From: Prevotella sp.
GTDB lineage: Bacteria; Bacillota_I; Bacilli_A; ML615J-28; CAG-313
Direction of reading: 5' to 3'
DNA: 64,000 nucleotides
Assembly: GCA_023665755.1 (NCBI GenBank)
Contig: JAMPDF010000002.1
Span: forward strand, 430,010 to 494,009
Below are positions 17,161 through 25,859 of the stretch, one piece after another. The notes below the pieces were generated by a model, which saw only the letters and a program-made list of their open reading frames with translations, was not told the DNA's origin and made no database searches. Position 1 is the first letter of the stretch; the number at the start of each line of letters is the position of its first letter. Both the position numbers and the translations under genes were made by a program.

Positions 17161-18325
17161 TCTTTGTACAGATATAGGCTATCGTAGTTTACTCAAACAT
17201 CATGAGCAACTTTGTGGTGATCATATAGATATTATTGACCAGGAGGATGGAACAAAAATTATTGTACTTGCTGATGGATTAGGAAGCGGGGTAAAAGCAT
17301 GTATTTTATCAACTTTAACTTCTAAAATTATTTCAACAATGATGGCAGAAGGAATCTCTATTGAGGAATGTGTCGCAACGATTGCTGCAACACTACCTGT
17401 TTGTTCTGTTCGTAAGGTGGCTTATTCTACCTTTACAATTTTGAAAATTTCACCTAATAGCGAAGCTGAAGTTATAGAATATGATAATCCTGGGATTATT
17501 TTAATACGTGATGGAGAAAATTATGAGTTAAACAAAACTGAATTGAACATTGGAGGTAAAAAAATTTACAAATCCAAAGTCCAATTGTATGAAAATGACG
17601 TATTTGTAATGATGAGTGATGGATGTATTTACGCTGGAGTCGGAAAAACACTTAATTTTGGTTGGAAAAGAGAAGATATCATTGAAATGGTAAAGATTTT
17701 ACCATCAGCTGGTTATACAGCAAAAACAATGACAACAATTTTACTAGATGAGTGTAATAAATTATATGGCTATGAACCAGGTGATGATACGACTGCTTGT
17801 GTAGTTCGAATTAGAAAAAGAGAACCAATGAATCTTTTATTTGGTCCACCAAGTAATCCGGATGATTGTAATCGAATGATGTCATTGTTTTTTTCTAAAG
17901 GTGGAAAACACATTGTATGTGGTGGAACAACTTCATCTATAGCTGCTAAATACTTAGGTAAATCAATCACCCCATCACTTAATTATTCGGATCCTAAAAT
18001 CCCACCAACTGCTGAAATTGAAGGAGTAGATTTGGTAACAGAAGGTGTAATTACCATTAATCGTGTATTAGAATATGCAAAGGATTATTTAGAAGATAAT
18101 CAATCTTATGTCAATTGGTGTTATAAAAAAGATGGAGCATCTTTAATCTCACGTCTTTTATTTGAAGAAGCTACCGATATTAATTTTTATGTAGGAAGAG
18201 CAATGAATCCTGCACATCAAAATCCCAATCTACCTATCAATTTCAACATTAAAATGCAATTGGTTCAAGAACTATCAGAGTGCTTGAAAAAGATGGGAAA
18301 AAATATAAAAGTAAGTTATTTTTAG
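17153..18325 (+). CDS. SpoIIE/PP2C-type serine phosphatase
   Basis: A 390-residue cytoplasmic protein. Residues 1-220 show a PP2C/SpoIIE phosphatase core with metal-binding acidic motifs ADGLGSGVKA (about residue 39), VMMSDGCIYAG and GDDTTACVV. Residues 225-390 form an extra C-terminal domain with GGKHIVCGGTTSSIAAKYLG that I do not recognise. The 8-base overlap with the sensory hydrogenase gene and the same pairing in hfs-type clusters suggest that the hydrogenase controls the phosphatase. The phosphoprotein substrate is not apparent in the window; the sigma factors or the kinase-like protein are only speculation. Confidence 0.85.
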   Translation: MNNLCTDIGYRSLLKHHEQLCGDHIDIIDQEDGTKIIVLADGLGSGVKACILSTLTSKIISTMMAEGISIEECVATIAATLPVCSVRKVAYSTFTILKISPNSEAEVIEYDNPGIILIRDGENYELNKTELNIGGKKIYKSKVQLYENDVFVMMSDGCIYAGVGKTLNFGWKREDIIEMVKILPSAGYTAKTMTTILLDECNKLYGYEPGDDTTACVVRIRKREPMNLLFGPPSNPDDCNRMMSLFFSKGGKHIVCGGTTSSIAAKYLGKSITPSLNYSDPKIPPTAEIEGVDLVTEGVITINRVLEYAKDYLEDNQSYVNWCYKKDGASLISRLLFEEATDINFYVGRAMNPAHQNPNLPINFNIKMQLVQELSECLKKMGKNIKVSYF

Positions 18326-18336
18326 GTGAAAAAAAT

Positions 18337-19761
18337 ATGAAAAAATTTGATACACAAGTTCAATATTTAAAATATAAAGTATTAAGAGAAGTAGCAAGAA
18401 AGGCTTGGGATGATACGTTATATGAAAAAATATTGGATATACCCAAAATTATTATTCCAGGACCTACCCCGACTACAAGATGTTGTATTTATAAAGAAAG
18501 GGCAATTGTTGAAGAAAGAATTAAGATTGCTATGGGTGGAGATAAATCAAATCCCAATGTCATAGAAGTCATTGATTTGGCTTGTGATGAATGTCCTGTT
18601 GCAGGATATGAAGTAACAGATGTATGTAGAGGTTGTCTTGCGCATCGCTGTCAAGATGCGTGTAAAAAAGATGCCATTTATTTTGATCACAACCAAAAAG
18701 CTCACATTGATAAATCGAAATGTGTAGAATGTGGAAAGTGTTCTACAGTATGCCCATATGGTGCCATTGTCAATTTTAAAAGACCATGTGAAAAATCATG
18801 CAAAGTAAAAGCGATTTCAATGGGACCAAATAAGGCAGCCAAAATCGATAATGATAAATGCATTTCTTGTGGTTCATGTGTTTATCAATGCCCATTCGGT
18901 GCTATTATGGATAAATCTTATATTATTAATGTCATTGATATTTTGAAAAAAAGTCAGCATAATCAAAAATATAAAACTTATGCGGTAGTAGCTCCATCCA
19001 TATCTAGTCAATTTGTGCATGCTAAATTAGGACAAGTGATTTCAGGTATCAAGGAATTAGGATTCTTTACAGTAGTAGAAGCAGCTCTTGGTGCTGATAT
19101 GGTGGCATACAAGGAAACACAAGAATTAATTGAAAAAGGCTTTTTAACTAGTTCGTGTTGTCCTGCTTTTGTAATGTATATCAAAAAGAATTTTCCCAAA
19201 TTGGTAGAGCATATTTCGCACAATTTATCTCCTGCCGCAGAAATTGCCAAATACATTAAGGAAACTGATCCAACCGCAAAAGTGATTTTTATTGGTCCAT
19301 GTACTGCGAAAAAGGCTGAGTTTCAGCAAGAAATGCAGAAACAATATGTTGATTCTGTATTGACATTTGAAGAATTGCAAGCCCTTTTTGATAGTAAAGA
19401 TTTAGATATTTACTCATTATCAGAAGATGTTTTAGATAATGCATCTTATTATGGCAGAATCTTTGCTAGGAGTGGGGGTTTAACGGATGCTGTAAAACAG
19501 GCATTAATTGAATTGGGACAAACGGATTTTGAGGTAAAGCCAGTCGTATGTAATGGAATTGAAGAATGCCGAATGGCCTTATTAAAAGTTGGTAAAATTG
19601 ATATTGGTAACTTTATAGAAGGAATGGCTTGTGTAGGTGGATGCATTGCTGGAGCAGGTTGTTTAACTCATGGTGAAAAGAATAAAGCAGAAGTAGATAA
19701 GTATGGCATGGAAGCATATGAAAAAACCATTCAAGATGCTATCAAAGTGCTTAAAAAGTAA
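18337..19761 (+). CDS. [FeFe] hydrogenase, group B type
   Basis: This enzyme interconverts protons and H2 using the H-cluster, probably with ferredoxin as partner. The 474-residue protein has an unusual Cys-rich N-terminal part (TRCCIYKERAIVEERIKIAMGG is diagnostic, split here as TRCCIYKER at residue 47). Three 4Fe-4S-like Cys groups follow to residue 190, then the H-cluster motifs TSSCCPAF (C274/C275), GPCTAKKAE (C322) and MACVGGC (C432/C436). I see no NADH- or formate-linking domain. The ATG at 18337 has AGGTGA upstream; the frame extends 57 bases further but without an SD. The HydE, F and G maturases needed for the cluster are not in this window. Confidence 0.93.
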   Translation: MKKFDTQVQYLKYKVLREVARKAWDDTLYEKILDIPKIIIPGPTPTTRCCIYKERAIVEERIKIAMGGDKSNPNVIEVIDLACDECPVAGYEVTDVCRGCLAHRCQDACKKDAIYFDHNQKAHIDKSKCVECGKCSTVCPYGAIVNFKRPCEKSCKVKAISMGPNKAAKIDNDKCISCGSCVYQCPFGAIMDKSYIINVIDILKKSQHNQKYKTYAVVAPSISSQFVHAKLGQVISGIKELGFFTVVEAALGADMVAYKETQELIEKGFLTSSCCPAFVMYIKKNFPKLVEHISHNLSPAAEIAKYIKETDPTAKVIFIGPCTAKKAEFQQEMQKQYVDSVLTFEELQALFDSKDLDIYSLSEDVLDNASYYGRIFARSGGLTDAVKQALIELGQTDFEVKPVVCNGIEECRMALLKVGKIDIGNFIEGMACVGGCIAGAGCLTHGEKNKAEVDKYGMEAYEKTIQDAIKVLKK

Positions 19762-19786
19762 TTCAATTTATGCTTTTGCAAAAGAG

Positions 19787-19815
19787 TTGCTTATCTATAT
19801 GAAGTGTGCTAAAAT
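19787..19815 (+). promoter_or_regulatory. Promoter of the YcxB-like gene
   Basis: TTGCTT (19787-19792), 17-base spacer, TAAAAT (19810-19815). The predicted start, about 19822, falls inside the left arm of the hairpin at 19811-19845. Confidence 0.65.
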
Positions 19816-19847
19816 TACCTTATATATAATATATGAGGTAATTTTTT
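19811..19847 (+). terminator. Hairpin ending the hydrogenase operon and covering the next SD
   Basis: AAAATTACCT (19811-19820) pairs with AGGTAATTTT (19836-19845), and TATATA inside extends the stem to about 16 pairs with one G-U and a 3-base loop. It is followed by a T-run up to the ATG at 19848. It looks like the terminator of the upstream operon, and it also buries the GAGGT ribosome site of the next gene in read-through RNA. Confidence 0.7.
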
Positions 19848-20696
19848 ATGAACAATACTCATTTCATTCAAGAGGAAATAGAAGTTATATCTACGGCTAA
19901 TCAAACACTACGACAAAGTTATTTTCGATATGAGAAAAAGATGAATATATTTAATTTCTCAATGTTCATGTGTTGTTTTGTTACTATGGCTTTGGTAGGA
20001 ATGCTTTTATCATCTAAGATTATGACAGGAATTAGTGTAGGGATTACATTATTTTTACTATTGATGTTAGTAATAGTATTAGTCAATATCCATAAGCGCT
20101 CCAAACTATCTTGTGATGTATCTTATGATGAATTTTTGTTTCAATCGGATGCGTTCATAGTGAAAGAAAAATCAGTATCTAATTCATCTACAACTAAGAT
20201 TTTATATACACAAGTAGTTGGACTTACGGAAAATAAAGATTTCTTTTTGATTCAATTAAAAGACAATAGAGGTTATCTAATTGAAGTTAGTGGCAATGAA
20301 CTGGCTCTTTGGAAAATTAAACGAATGTTATTTCCTTATGTAAAAATATTCAATCAAATCACAGTGACTAAGAAGACAAAAATTGAATCCTGTGAGTATA
20401 TGGATAATGCTTTGCGGTTATCACCAGGTATGATAACTGTTTTGAATGGGCTATTAACGTTTGCTTCACTGATTGTAGGTATGTTTTGTGTTTATATAGA
20501 CCAACAAACATTATCGCCACTTATGTTATTTCCAGTAGTTTTGGTTTTACAACTAAGTATAATCGGACTAGGTATTTTTTTAGGAACGAAAAGTGGTCAA
20601 TTCAAAAAGAGCATTCTTGCAATAATAGTAGGAAGTATACTATTTTTTGCGGAATTGATGATAGGTTTATCTTACGTGATACTGAATTACTGGTAA
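19848..20696 (+). CDS. YcxB-like membrane protein
   Basis: The 282-residue product has two membrane segments near residues 35-85. A soluble beta-rich part of about 90 residues follows (YDEFLFQSDAFIVKEK, ILYTQVVGLTENKDFFLIQL), resembling the YcxB-like domain, and then three more hydrophobic segments from about residue 190. The function of this domain is unknown. It is a single gene between two terminators with its own promoter. The assignment to YcxB-like is from the pattern of the soluble part and is moderate; the extra C-terminal membrane segments are not usual for it. Confidence 0.65.
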   Translation: MNNTHFIQEEIEVISTANQTLRQSYFRYEKKMNIFNFSMFMCCFVTMALVGMLLSSKIMTGISVGITLFLLLMLVIVLVNIHKRSKLSCDVSYDEFLFQSDAFIVKEKSVSNSSTTKILYTQVVGLTENKDFFLIQLKDNRGYLIEVSGNELALWKIKRMLFPYVKIFNQITVTKKTKIESCEYMDNALRLSPGMITVLNGLLTFASLIVGMFCVYIDQQTLSPLMLFPVVLVLQLSIIGLGIFLGTKSGQFKKSILAIIVGSILFFAELMIGLSYVILNYW

Positions 20697-20726
20697 GCGC
20701 ATGAAAAATACAATGCGCTTTTTTTG
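20695..20726 (+). terminator. Terminator after YcxB-like gene
   Basis: AAGCGCAT (20695-20702) pairs with ATGCGCTT (20713-20720), followed by a T-run. The stop codon overlaps the stem. Confidence 0.9.
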
Positions 20727-20787
20727 TTTTTTTAATAAATAAGTCGAAAAATATTCAAAATCAGTAGATGATTTTTATTCGTTTTGG

Positions 20788-20816
20788 TTGACTTATTATT
20801 TGAAGTGTTATATAAT
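20788..20816 (+). promoter_or_regulatory. topA promoter
   Basis: TTGACT (20788-20793), 17-base spacer, perfect TATAAT (20811-20816). Confidence 0.88.
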
Positions 20817-20845
20817 CAAAACACAAAATGATGACGAGGTGTTTT

Positions 20846-22972
20846 ATGAAGTTACTCATCGTGGAATCTCCAGCAAAGTGTAAAACCATAGGGAATTATT
20901 TAGGTGAAGAATATTTAGTAGAATCTAGTATAGGTCATATTAGAGATCTCAAAATCAAAGGCAAAGGTGGATTCGGAGTAGATATCGAAAATAACTTTCA
21001 GCCTGAATATAGTATTTTAAAAGATAAAGGAGAAATTGTTGAAAAACTAAAATCAGTTGCCAATTTAGCTGAGCACATCTATTTAGCAACTGACCCTGAC
21101 CGTGAAGGAGAAGCGATTAGCTGGCATTTGAGCGAGGTACTAGAACAACCAGACGAAAAAGTTTCTAGAATTGTCTTTAATGAAATTACGAAAAACGCAA
21201 TATTAAAAGCGATTCAAAATGATCGCGATATAGATATGGATTTGGTTCATTCACAAGAATCAAGAAGAATATTAGATCGTATTATTGGATTCCGTTTATC
21301 TAGTTTACTTCAACAAAAGATAGGTTCAAAATCGGCTGGTCGGGTACAATCGGTTGCCTTAAAATTGGTAGTAGATCGTGAAAAAGAAATCGAAGCATTT
21401 GACAAGGTTGAATATTGGGATTTGGCTGCTATTTTAAATAAGGAAATAGCAGGAAATATTTATACATTACGAGCGAAATTTTTTGGCCGAAAAGATGAAA
21501 AGATGACACTTTCTTCTGAGGAAGAAACCAATCAAGTCATTGCAGCTTTAAAAGAAGATGAATACAAAATTATCGATATCAATAAGAAAGAACGAAATCG
21601 TGCTTCACGTCCTCCTTTTATTACCTCGACATTACAACAAGATGCTGGTGCGAAATTCAATTATAATGCAAAACGAGTAATGGGAATCGCCCAAAAGTTA
21701 TATGAAGGGGTTGAACTTGGTAAAGAGCGTGTTGGTTTGATTACTTATATGCGTACTGATTCTATTCGTTTATCGGATGAGTTTGTTCATTCTGCTAAAC
21801 AATATATTACTGAAAAGTATGGTGAAAAATATTATAAAGGAACCAAAAAAGCGCCTAAAGGAAAGAATATACAAGATGCGCATGAAGCCATTCGTCCAAC
21901 CAATATTGTTAGAACTCCTGAGAGTGTGAAAAAATATTTGGCTGCTGATGAATATAAAATCTATTCCTTAATATATAATAGAGCGATTGCCTCTTTAATG
22001 AGCGATGCCATATTAGAGGATACGAAAGTAGATATTGAAAACCAAGGCTACATTTTTAATTTAACAGGTGAAATTACTTTATTTGATGGTTTTTTAACTA
22101 TTTATGAAGAATCAAGTTTGGTCGATGAAGAAGAAAATTTGGATCACTTACCAGAGTTATCCATTGGAGAAAATTTATCCTTCCAAGAAATTTCAAAGGA
22201 ACAGAAATTTACTTCGCCACCATATCGTTATACTGAGGCAAGATTAATTCGTAAGATGGAAGAACTAGGCATTGGAAGACCTTCTACTTATGCACTAACG
22301 ATGGAAACTTTGCGGGCAAGAGCATATGTAGCGATGGAAAAGAAAACATTCGTTCCCACTGCACAAGGAAGACTTACGACAGAACAATTGGAATTGTTCT
22401 TTAGTAGCATTATTAATGTAAAATATACTGCTGATATGGAAAATACATTAGATAAAATTGCTGAGGGCGATGCGATTTGGTATGAGGAACTACGCAAGTT
22501 TTATGATGTGTTTGCTCCACTCATTGAAAATGCTAGAGACAATATGGTCAAAATATATCCAAAAATAACGGATGAATTTTGTCCTGAATGTGGGTTGCCA
22601 TTATTCATTAGACGTGGTCCATTTGGTGAATTCACCGCTTGCTCGGGTTATCCTCATTGCCGTTACATCAAAAAAGCACCAAAGAAGGAAGTGGTGACAA
22701 CGGGAGTAACCTGTCCTATTTGTGGTGAAGGTGAGGTTGTCGAAAGAACAAGTGCAAGGGGAAGATCAAAAGGTGCATTATTTTATGCTTGTAGTCGTTT
22801 CCCAAAATGTAAAGCCACTTTTTCAGGTATTCCTACAGGAGAAAAATGTGAAATTTGTGGTGCACCGATGATTCGAGTAGGTGAAATTATTCGTTGTAAT
22901 AGTGAACGCTGTAAATCCAATGTTGGATTGCTACCTCAAAAAGAAGAAAACAAAAAGATTGATAGCAAGTAG
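20846..22972 (+). CDS. topA: DNA topoisomerase I
   Basis: Type IA topoisomerase that relaxes negative supercoils. The 708-residue protein has the Toprim domain at the N-terminus (KLLIVESPAKCKTIG, then ATDPDREGEAISWHL), the active-site Tyr301 in ITYMRTDSIRLS, and three C-terminal four-Cys zinc ribbons (starting near CPECGLPLF, CPICGEGEV and CEICGAPMI). The ATG at 20846 has GAGGTG upstream; in-frame ATGs at 20828 and 20831 lack one. In relatives dprA commonly precedes topA and rnhB lies further upstream. Here the fermentative operon lies between rnhB and topA. Confidence 0.97.
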   Translation: MKLLIVESPAKCKTIGNYLGEEYLVESSIGHIRDLKIKGKGGFGVDIENNFQPEYSILKDKGEIVEKLKSVANLAEHIYLATDPDREGEAISWHLSEVLEQPDEKVSRIVFNEITKNAILKAIQNDRDIDMDLVHSQESRRILDRIIGFRLSSLLQQKIGSKSAGRVQSVALKLVVDREKEIEAFDKVEYWDLAAILNKEIAGNIYTLRAKFFGRKDEKMTLSSEEETNQVIAALKEDEYKIIDINKKERNRASRPPFITSTLQQDAGAKFNYNAKRVMGIAQKLYEGVELGKERVGLITYMRTDSIRLSDEFVHSAKQYITEKYGEKYYKGTKKAPKGKNIQDAHEAIRPTNIVRTPESVKKYLAADEYKIYSLIYNRAIASLMSDAILEDTKVDIENQGYIFNLTGEITLFDGFLTIYEESSLVDEEENLDHLPELSIGENLSFQEISKEQKFTSPPYRYTEARLIRKMEELGIGRPSTYALTMETLRARAYVAMEKKTFVPTAQGRLTTEQLELFFSSIINVKYTADMENTLDKIAEGDAIWYEELRKFYDVFAPLIENARDNMVKIYPKITDEFCPECGLPLFIRRGPFGEFTACSGYPHCRYIKKAPKKEVVTTGVTCPICGEGEVVERTSARGRSKGALFYACSRFPKCKATFSGIPTGEKCEICGAPMIRVGEIIRCNSERCKSNVGLLPQKEENKKIDSK

Positions 22973-22987
22973 TCTATCAATCTTTTT
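22952..22987 (+). terminator. Terminator after topA
   Basis: A 14-base arm (22952-22965) pairs perfectly with 22974-22987 around CAAGTAGT and ends in T5. The topA stop is in the loop. Confidence 0.92.
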
Positions 22988-22998
22988 ATTTATAAGGG

Positions 22999-23027
22999 TT
23001 GAAAAAAATAAAAAAATATAGTATAAT
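22999..23027 (+). promoter_or_regulatory. ftsY-ylxM-ffh promoter
   Basis: TTGAAA (22999-23004), 17-base spacer, perfect TATAAT (23022-23027). Confidence 0.85.
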
Positions 23028-23074
23028 ACAAAAATAAGGATTTAGACATAAGGTCTAATGAGAGGAGCAATATA

Positions 23075-24055
23075 ATGGGGTTATTTGATTTATTTAAAAA
23101 GAAAAAACAAAATGATACTTCAAAAAAATATGAACTCGGTATGAAAAAAACAAGACAAGGGCTAATGGGTAAACTAAAAGCAATCTTGTCAGGCCATAAA
23201 GAAATAGATGAAGACCTATTTGATGATTTAACTGATGCCTTTATTATGGCTGATATTGGTGTAGAAACGACACTAGATTTTATTGATGCCCTTAAGGAAG
23301 ATGAAAGAGTAGAAGGATTAACAAATGTAGAGGACTTACAACCGATTATTGTTGATAAAATGTTTGAATTATATTTAAAAGGAGAAATTGTCAATAATAA
23401 TTTTAATTTACAAAAAAACGATTTGTCTGTTTTTTTATTTGTTGGCGTAAATGGTGTAGGAAAGACAACAACGATTGCTAAAATTGCTTATCGATTAAAA
23501 AAAGAAGGAAAAAAGATATTACTTGCTGCAGGTGATACCTTTAGAGCAGGCGCAGTAGATCAATTAGAAGTATGGGCCAATCGTGTTGGTGTAGATATCG
23601 TAATTAAAAAAGGAGCAACGGATCCTTCAAGTGTGATTTATGAGGCAGTGCAAAAGGCTAAACAAGAAAAGTATGATGTTTTATTATGTGATACAGCAGG
23701 ACGGCTCCAAAATAAAACAAATCTAATGAAAGAATTGGAAAAGATGAATCGTGTGATTGCCCGTGAAGTGGAAAATGGTCCCCATGAAACCATATTGGTT
23801 ATCGATGCAACAACAGGTCAAAATGGATTATCTCAAGCAGAAGCTTTTATGGAGGTTACCAATATTACTGGAGTTATTTTAACCAAATTAGATGGAACTA
23901 GTAAAGGTGGAATCGTACTTGCCATTCGAGATAAATATAATTTACCTATCAAAATGGTCGGACTAGGTGAAAAAATGGAAGACTTAGAATATTTTGATTT
24001 AGAGGATTATATTGGCGGACTCTTTATTGGCTCAGAGGATGATGTAGATGCCTAA
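23075..24055 (+). CDS. ftsY: Signal recognition particle receptor FtsY
   Basis: FtsY docks SRP-ribosome complexes at the membrane. The 326-residue protein has a short basic N-terminal region (no long acidic A domain), the helical N domain at about residues 25-95 and the G domain. The G domain shows GVNGVGKTT (124-132), DTAGRLQNK and TKLDGTSKGG. AGAGGAG precedes the ATG. It overlaps ylxM by 8 bases. Confidence 0.96.
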   Translation: MGLFDLFKKKKQNDTSKKYELGMKKTRQGLMGKLKAILSGHKEIDEDLFDDLTDAFIMADIGVETTLDFIDALKEDERVEGLTNVEDLQPIIVDKMFELYLKGEIVNNNFNLQKNDLSVFLFVGVNGVGKTTTIAKIAYRLKKEGKKILLAAGDTFRAGAVDQLEVWANRVGVDIVIKKGATDPSSVIYEAVQKAKQEKYDVLLCDTAGRLQNKTNLMKELEKMNRVIAREVENGPHETILVIDATTGQNGLSQAEAFMEVTNITGVILTKLDGTSKGGIVLAIRDKYNLPIKMVGLGEKMEDLEYFDLEDYIGGLFIGSEDDVDA

Positions 24056-24371
24056 TACAATAGAAAAAAAAGATTATTATAATTTCTTATATACATACTA
24101 TCAAAACTTATTTACAACAAAGCAGAGGGAAGTATTTGAAAGTTATTATTTTGAAGATTATAGTTTATCCGAAATATCGGAATCCCTTGGTGTCTCACGT
24201 AATGCTATTTGGGATTTATTAAAAAAAGTAGAACACAATTTAGATGAATATGAGTCAAAATTAGGGCTTTATCAAAAAAATAAGGTATTAGAAGCTTATT
24301 TGAACGATTTAATGCCTTATACCACTGAAGAAGGGAAAGTCATCATTCATCGGATCAAGGAGATGGAATAA
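24048..24371 (+). CDS. ylxM: SRP-associated helix-turn-helix protein YlxM
   Basis: The 107-residue protein has a sigma-region-4-like helix-turn-helix (LSEISESLGVSRNAIWDLLKKVE) preceded by FTTKQREVFESYYFEDYS, the UPF0122/YlxM pattern. In Streptococcus this protein acts with the SRP GTPases. It overlaps ftsY by 8 bases and lies 6 bases before ffh, the conserved Bacillota arrangement. Confidence 0.94.
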   Translation: MPNTIEKKDYYNFLYTYYQNLFTTKQREVFESYYFEDYSLSEISESLGVSRNAIWDLLKKVEHNLDEYESKLGLYQKNKVLEAYLNDLMPYTTEEGKVIIHRIKEME

Positions 24372-24377
24372 AAATAT

Positions 24378-25787
24378 ATGCCGTTTGAGAATTTATCAGA
24401 AAAAATCCAATATTCATTAAGAAAATTAACTGGACGTGGTAAAGTAAATGAAAAAGATATTGACGATGCAATGCGTGAAATTCGTGTATCATTACTTGAA
24501 GCAGACGTTAATTATAAAATTGTTAAAGAGTTTATTAGTGAAGTAAAAGAATTGGCTTTAGGCGAGCGAGTGATGAAATCACTTACTCCAGGTGACCAAG
24601 TTGTTAAAATTGTTTATGAAGAATTAATTAAATTGATGGGGGATGAAGCAGTTCCTATCAATTTAAAGAAATCCGGAACTAGTATTGTCTTGATGGTGGG
24701 ATTACAAGGTAGTGGAAAAACAACTCACGTTGGTAAACTAGCCAGTTACTTACGAAAGAATAACAAATGTAAACCATTAATGATTGCTGCAGACGTATAT
24801 CGACCTGCTGCCATCAATCAGTTAGTTACTATCGGAAAGCAACTAGATATTGAAGTATTCCAAATGGGAATACTAGCCAAACCACAGGCTATTGTTAAAA
24901 GTGGTTTAGATTACGCAAAAGAAAAGGGCTATAATTTAGTCTTGATTGATACAGCAGGTCGTCTTGCTATTGATGAAGTGTTGATGCAAGAATTAGTTGA
25001 AATTAAACAAATTGTAAATCCAGATGAAATATTGTTGACTGTTGATGCGATGACAGGACAAGATGCGGTCAATGTTGCAATGAAGTTTCATGAAAAATTG
25101 GGTATAACAGGCTGCTTATTGACGAAACTGGATAGCGATACTCGTGGTGGTGCTGCATTATCTATTCGTTATATGACCCAAATTCCAATTAAATTCACTG
25201 GTCTTGGTGAAAAAATGGATGAGATTGATGTGTTTCATCCTGAACGTATGGCCAAGCGGATTCTTGGAATGGGGGATGTTCTTACTTTTATAGAAAAAGC
25301 ACAAGCTTCATTTGATGAAGAAGAAGCGATGAAAATGGCAGAAAAAATGCAAGCAGGTCGTTTTACGTATAATGATTTTCTTGATCAAATCAAAAAGATT
25401 AAAAAGATGGGCTCAATAAAAGGTCTATTGGGATTAATTCCTGGACTTGGCTCACAGATTAAAAATTTAGATATTGATGAAAAAAAATTTGTGTATATCG
25501 AGGCATTGATTGGATCAATGACGAAAGAAGAACGGAATAATCCTGATTTGATCAATAAGAGTCACTCGAGAAAATCGCGTATTGCAAATGGTAGTGGTAG
25601 AAGTTATCAAGAAATTAATCAGTTGACCAAACAATTTGAAACGATGCGTACGCAAATGAAATCATTAATGAATATGGATGAAGATCAAATGGAAAAAGTA
25701 TCTAAAGGGCAAGCACCTATTCCAGGTATGAAACCATCTAAGCCGAAAAAGGGCAAGGGAAAAAATAAAGGTGGATTTAGATTTTAA
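24378..25787 (+). CDS. ffh: Signal recognition particle protein Ffh
   Basis: Ffh binds signal sequences and SRP RNA. The 469-residue protein has the N domain, the G domain (GLQGSGKTT at 108-116, DTAGRLAID, TKLDSDTRGGAALS) and the Met-rich M domain from about residue 320, ending in a basic Gly/Lys tail. The start is ATG 24378 with AAGGAG at the end of ylxM. In many relatives rpsP and trmD follow; here mgtE does. Confidence 0.97.
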   Translation: MPFENLSEKIQYSLRKLTGRGKVNEKDIDDAMREIRVSLLEADVNYKIVKEFISEVKELALGERVMKSLTPGDQVVKIVYEELIKLMGDEAVPINLKKSGTSIVLMVGLQGSGKTTHVGKLASYLRKNNKCKPLMIAADVYRPAAINQLVTIGKQLDIEVFQMGILAKPQAIVKSGLDYAKEKGYNLVLIDTAGRLAIDEVLMQELVEIKQIVNPDEILLTVDAMTGQDAVNVAMKFHEKLGITGCLLTKLDSDTRGGAALSIRYMTQIPIKFTGLGEKMDEIDVFHPERMAKRILGMGDVLTFIEKAQASFDEEEAMKMAEKMQAGRFTYNDFLDQIKKIKKMGSIKGLLGLIPGLGSQIKNLDIDEKKFVYIEALIGSMTKEERNNPDLINKSHSRKSRIANGSGRSYQEINQLTKQFETMRTQMKSLMNMDEDQMEKVSKGQAPIPGMKPSKPKKGKGKNKGGFRF

Positions 25788-25806
25788 TTACCTCTTCTAT
25801 TATATT

Positions 25807-25827
25807 CCTTTTCAAAAAGGTTTTTTG
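25807..25827 (+). terminator. Weak terminator after ffh
   Basis: CCTTT/AAAGG with a short loop (25807-25820) followed by six T. The stem is short, so partial read-through into mgtE is possible. Confidence 0.5.
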
Positions 25828-25859
25828 CATACATAAAAAATAAGCAGGAGGATATTATC

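Noticed and set aside
19703..19900. Open frame across the end of the hydrogenase gene
   Set aside because: It overlaps the conserved hydrogenase C-terminus and the promoter-terminator region; its sequence has no recognisable features.
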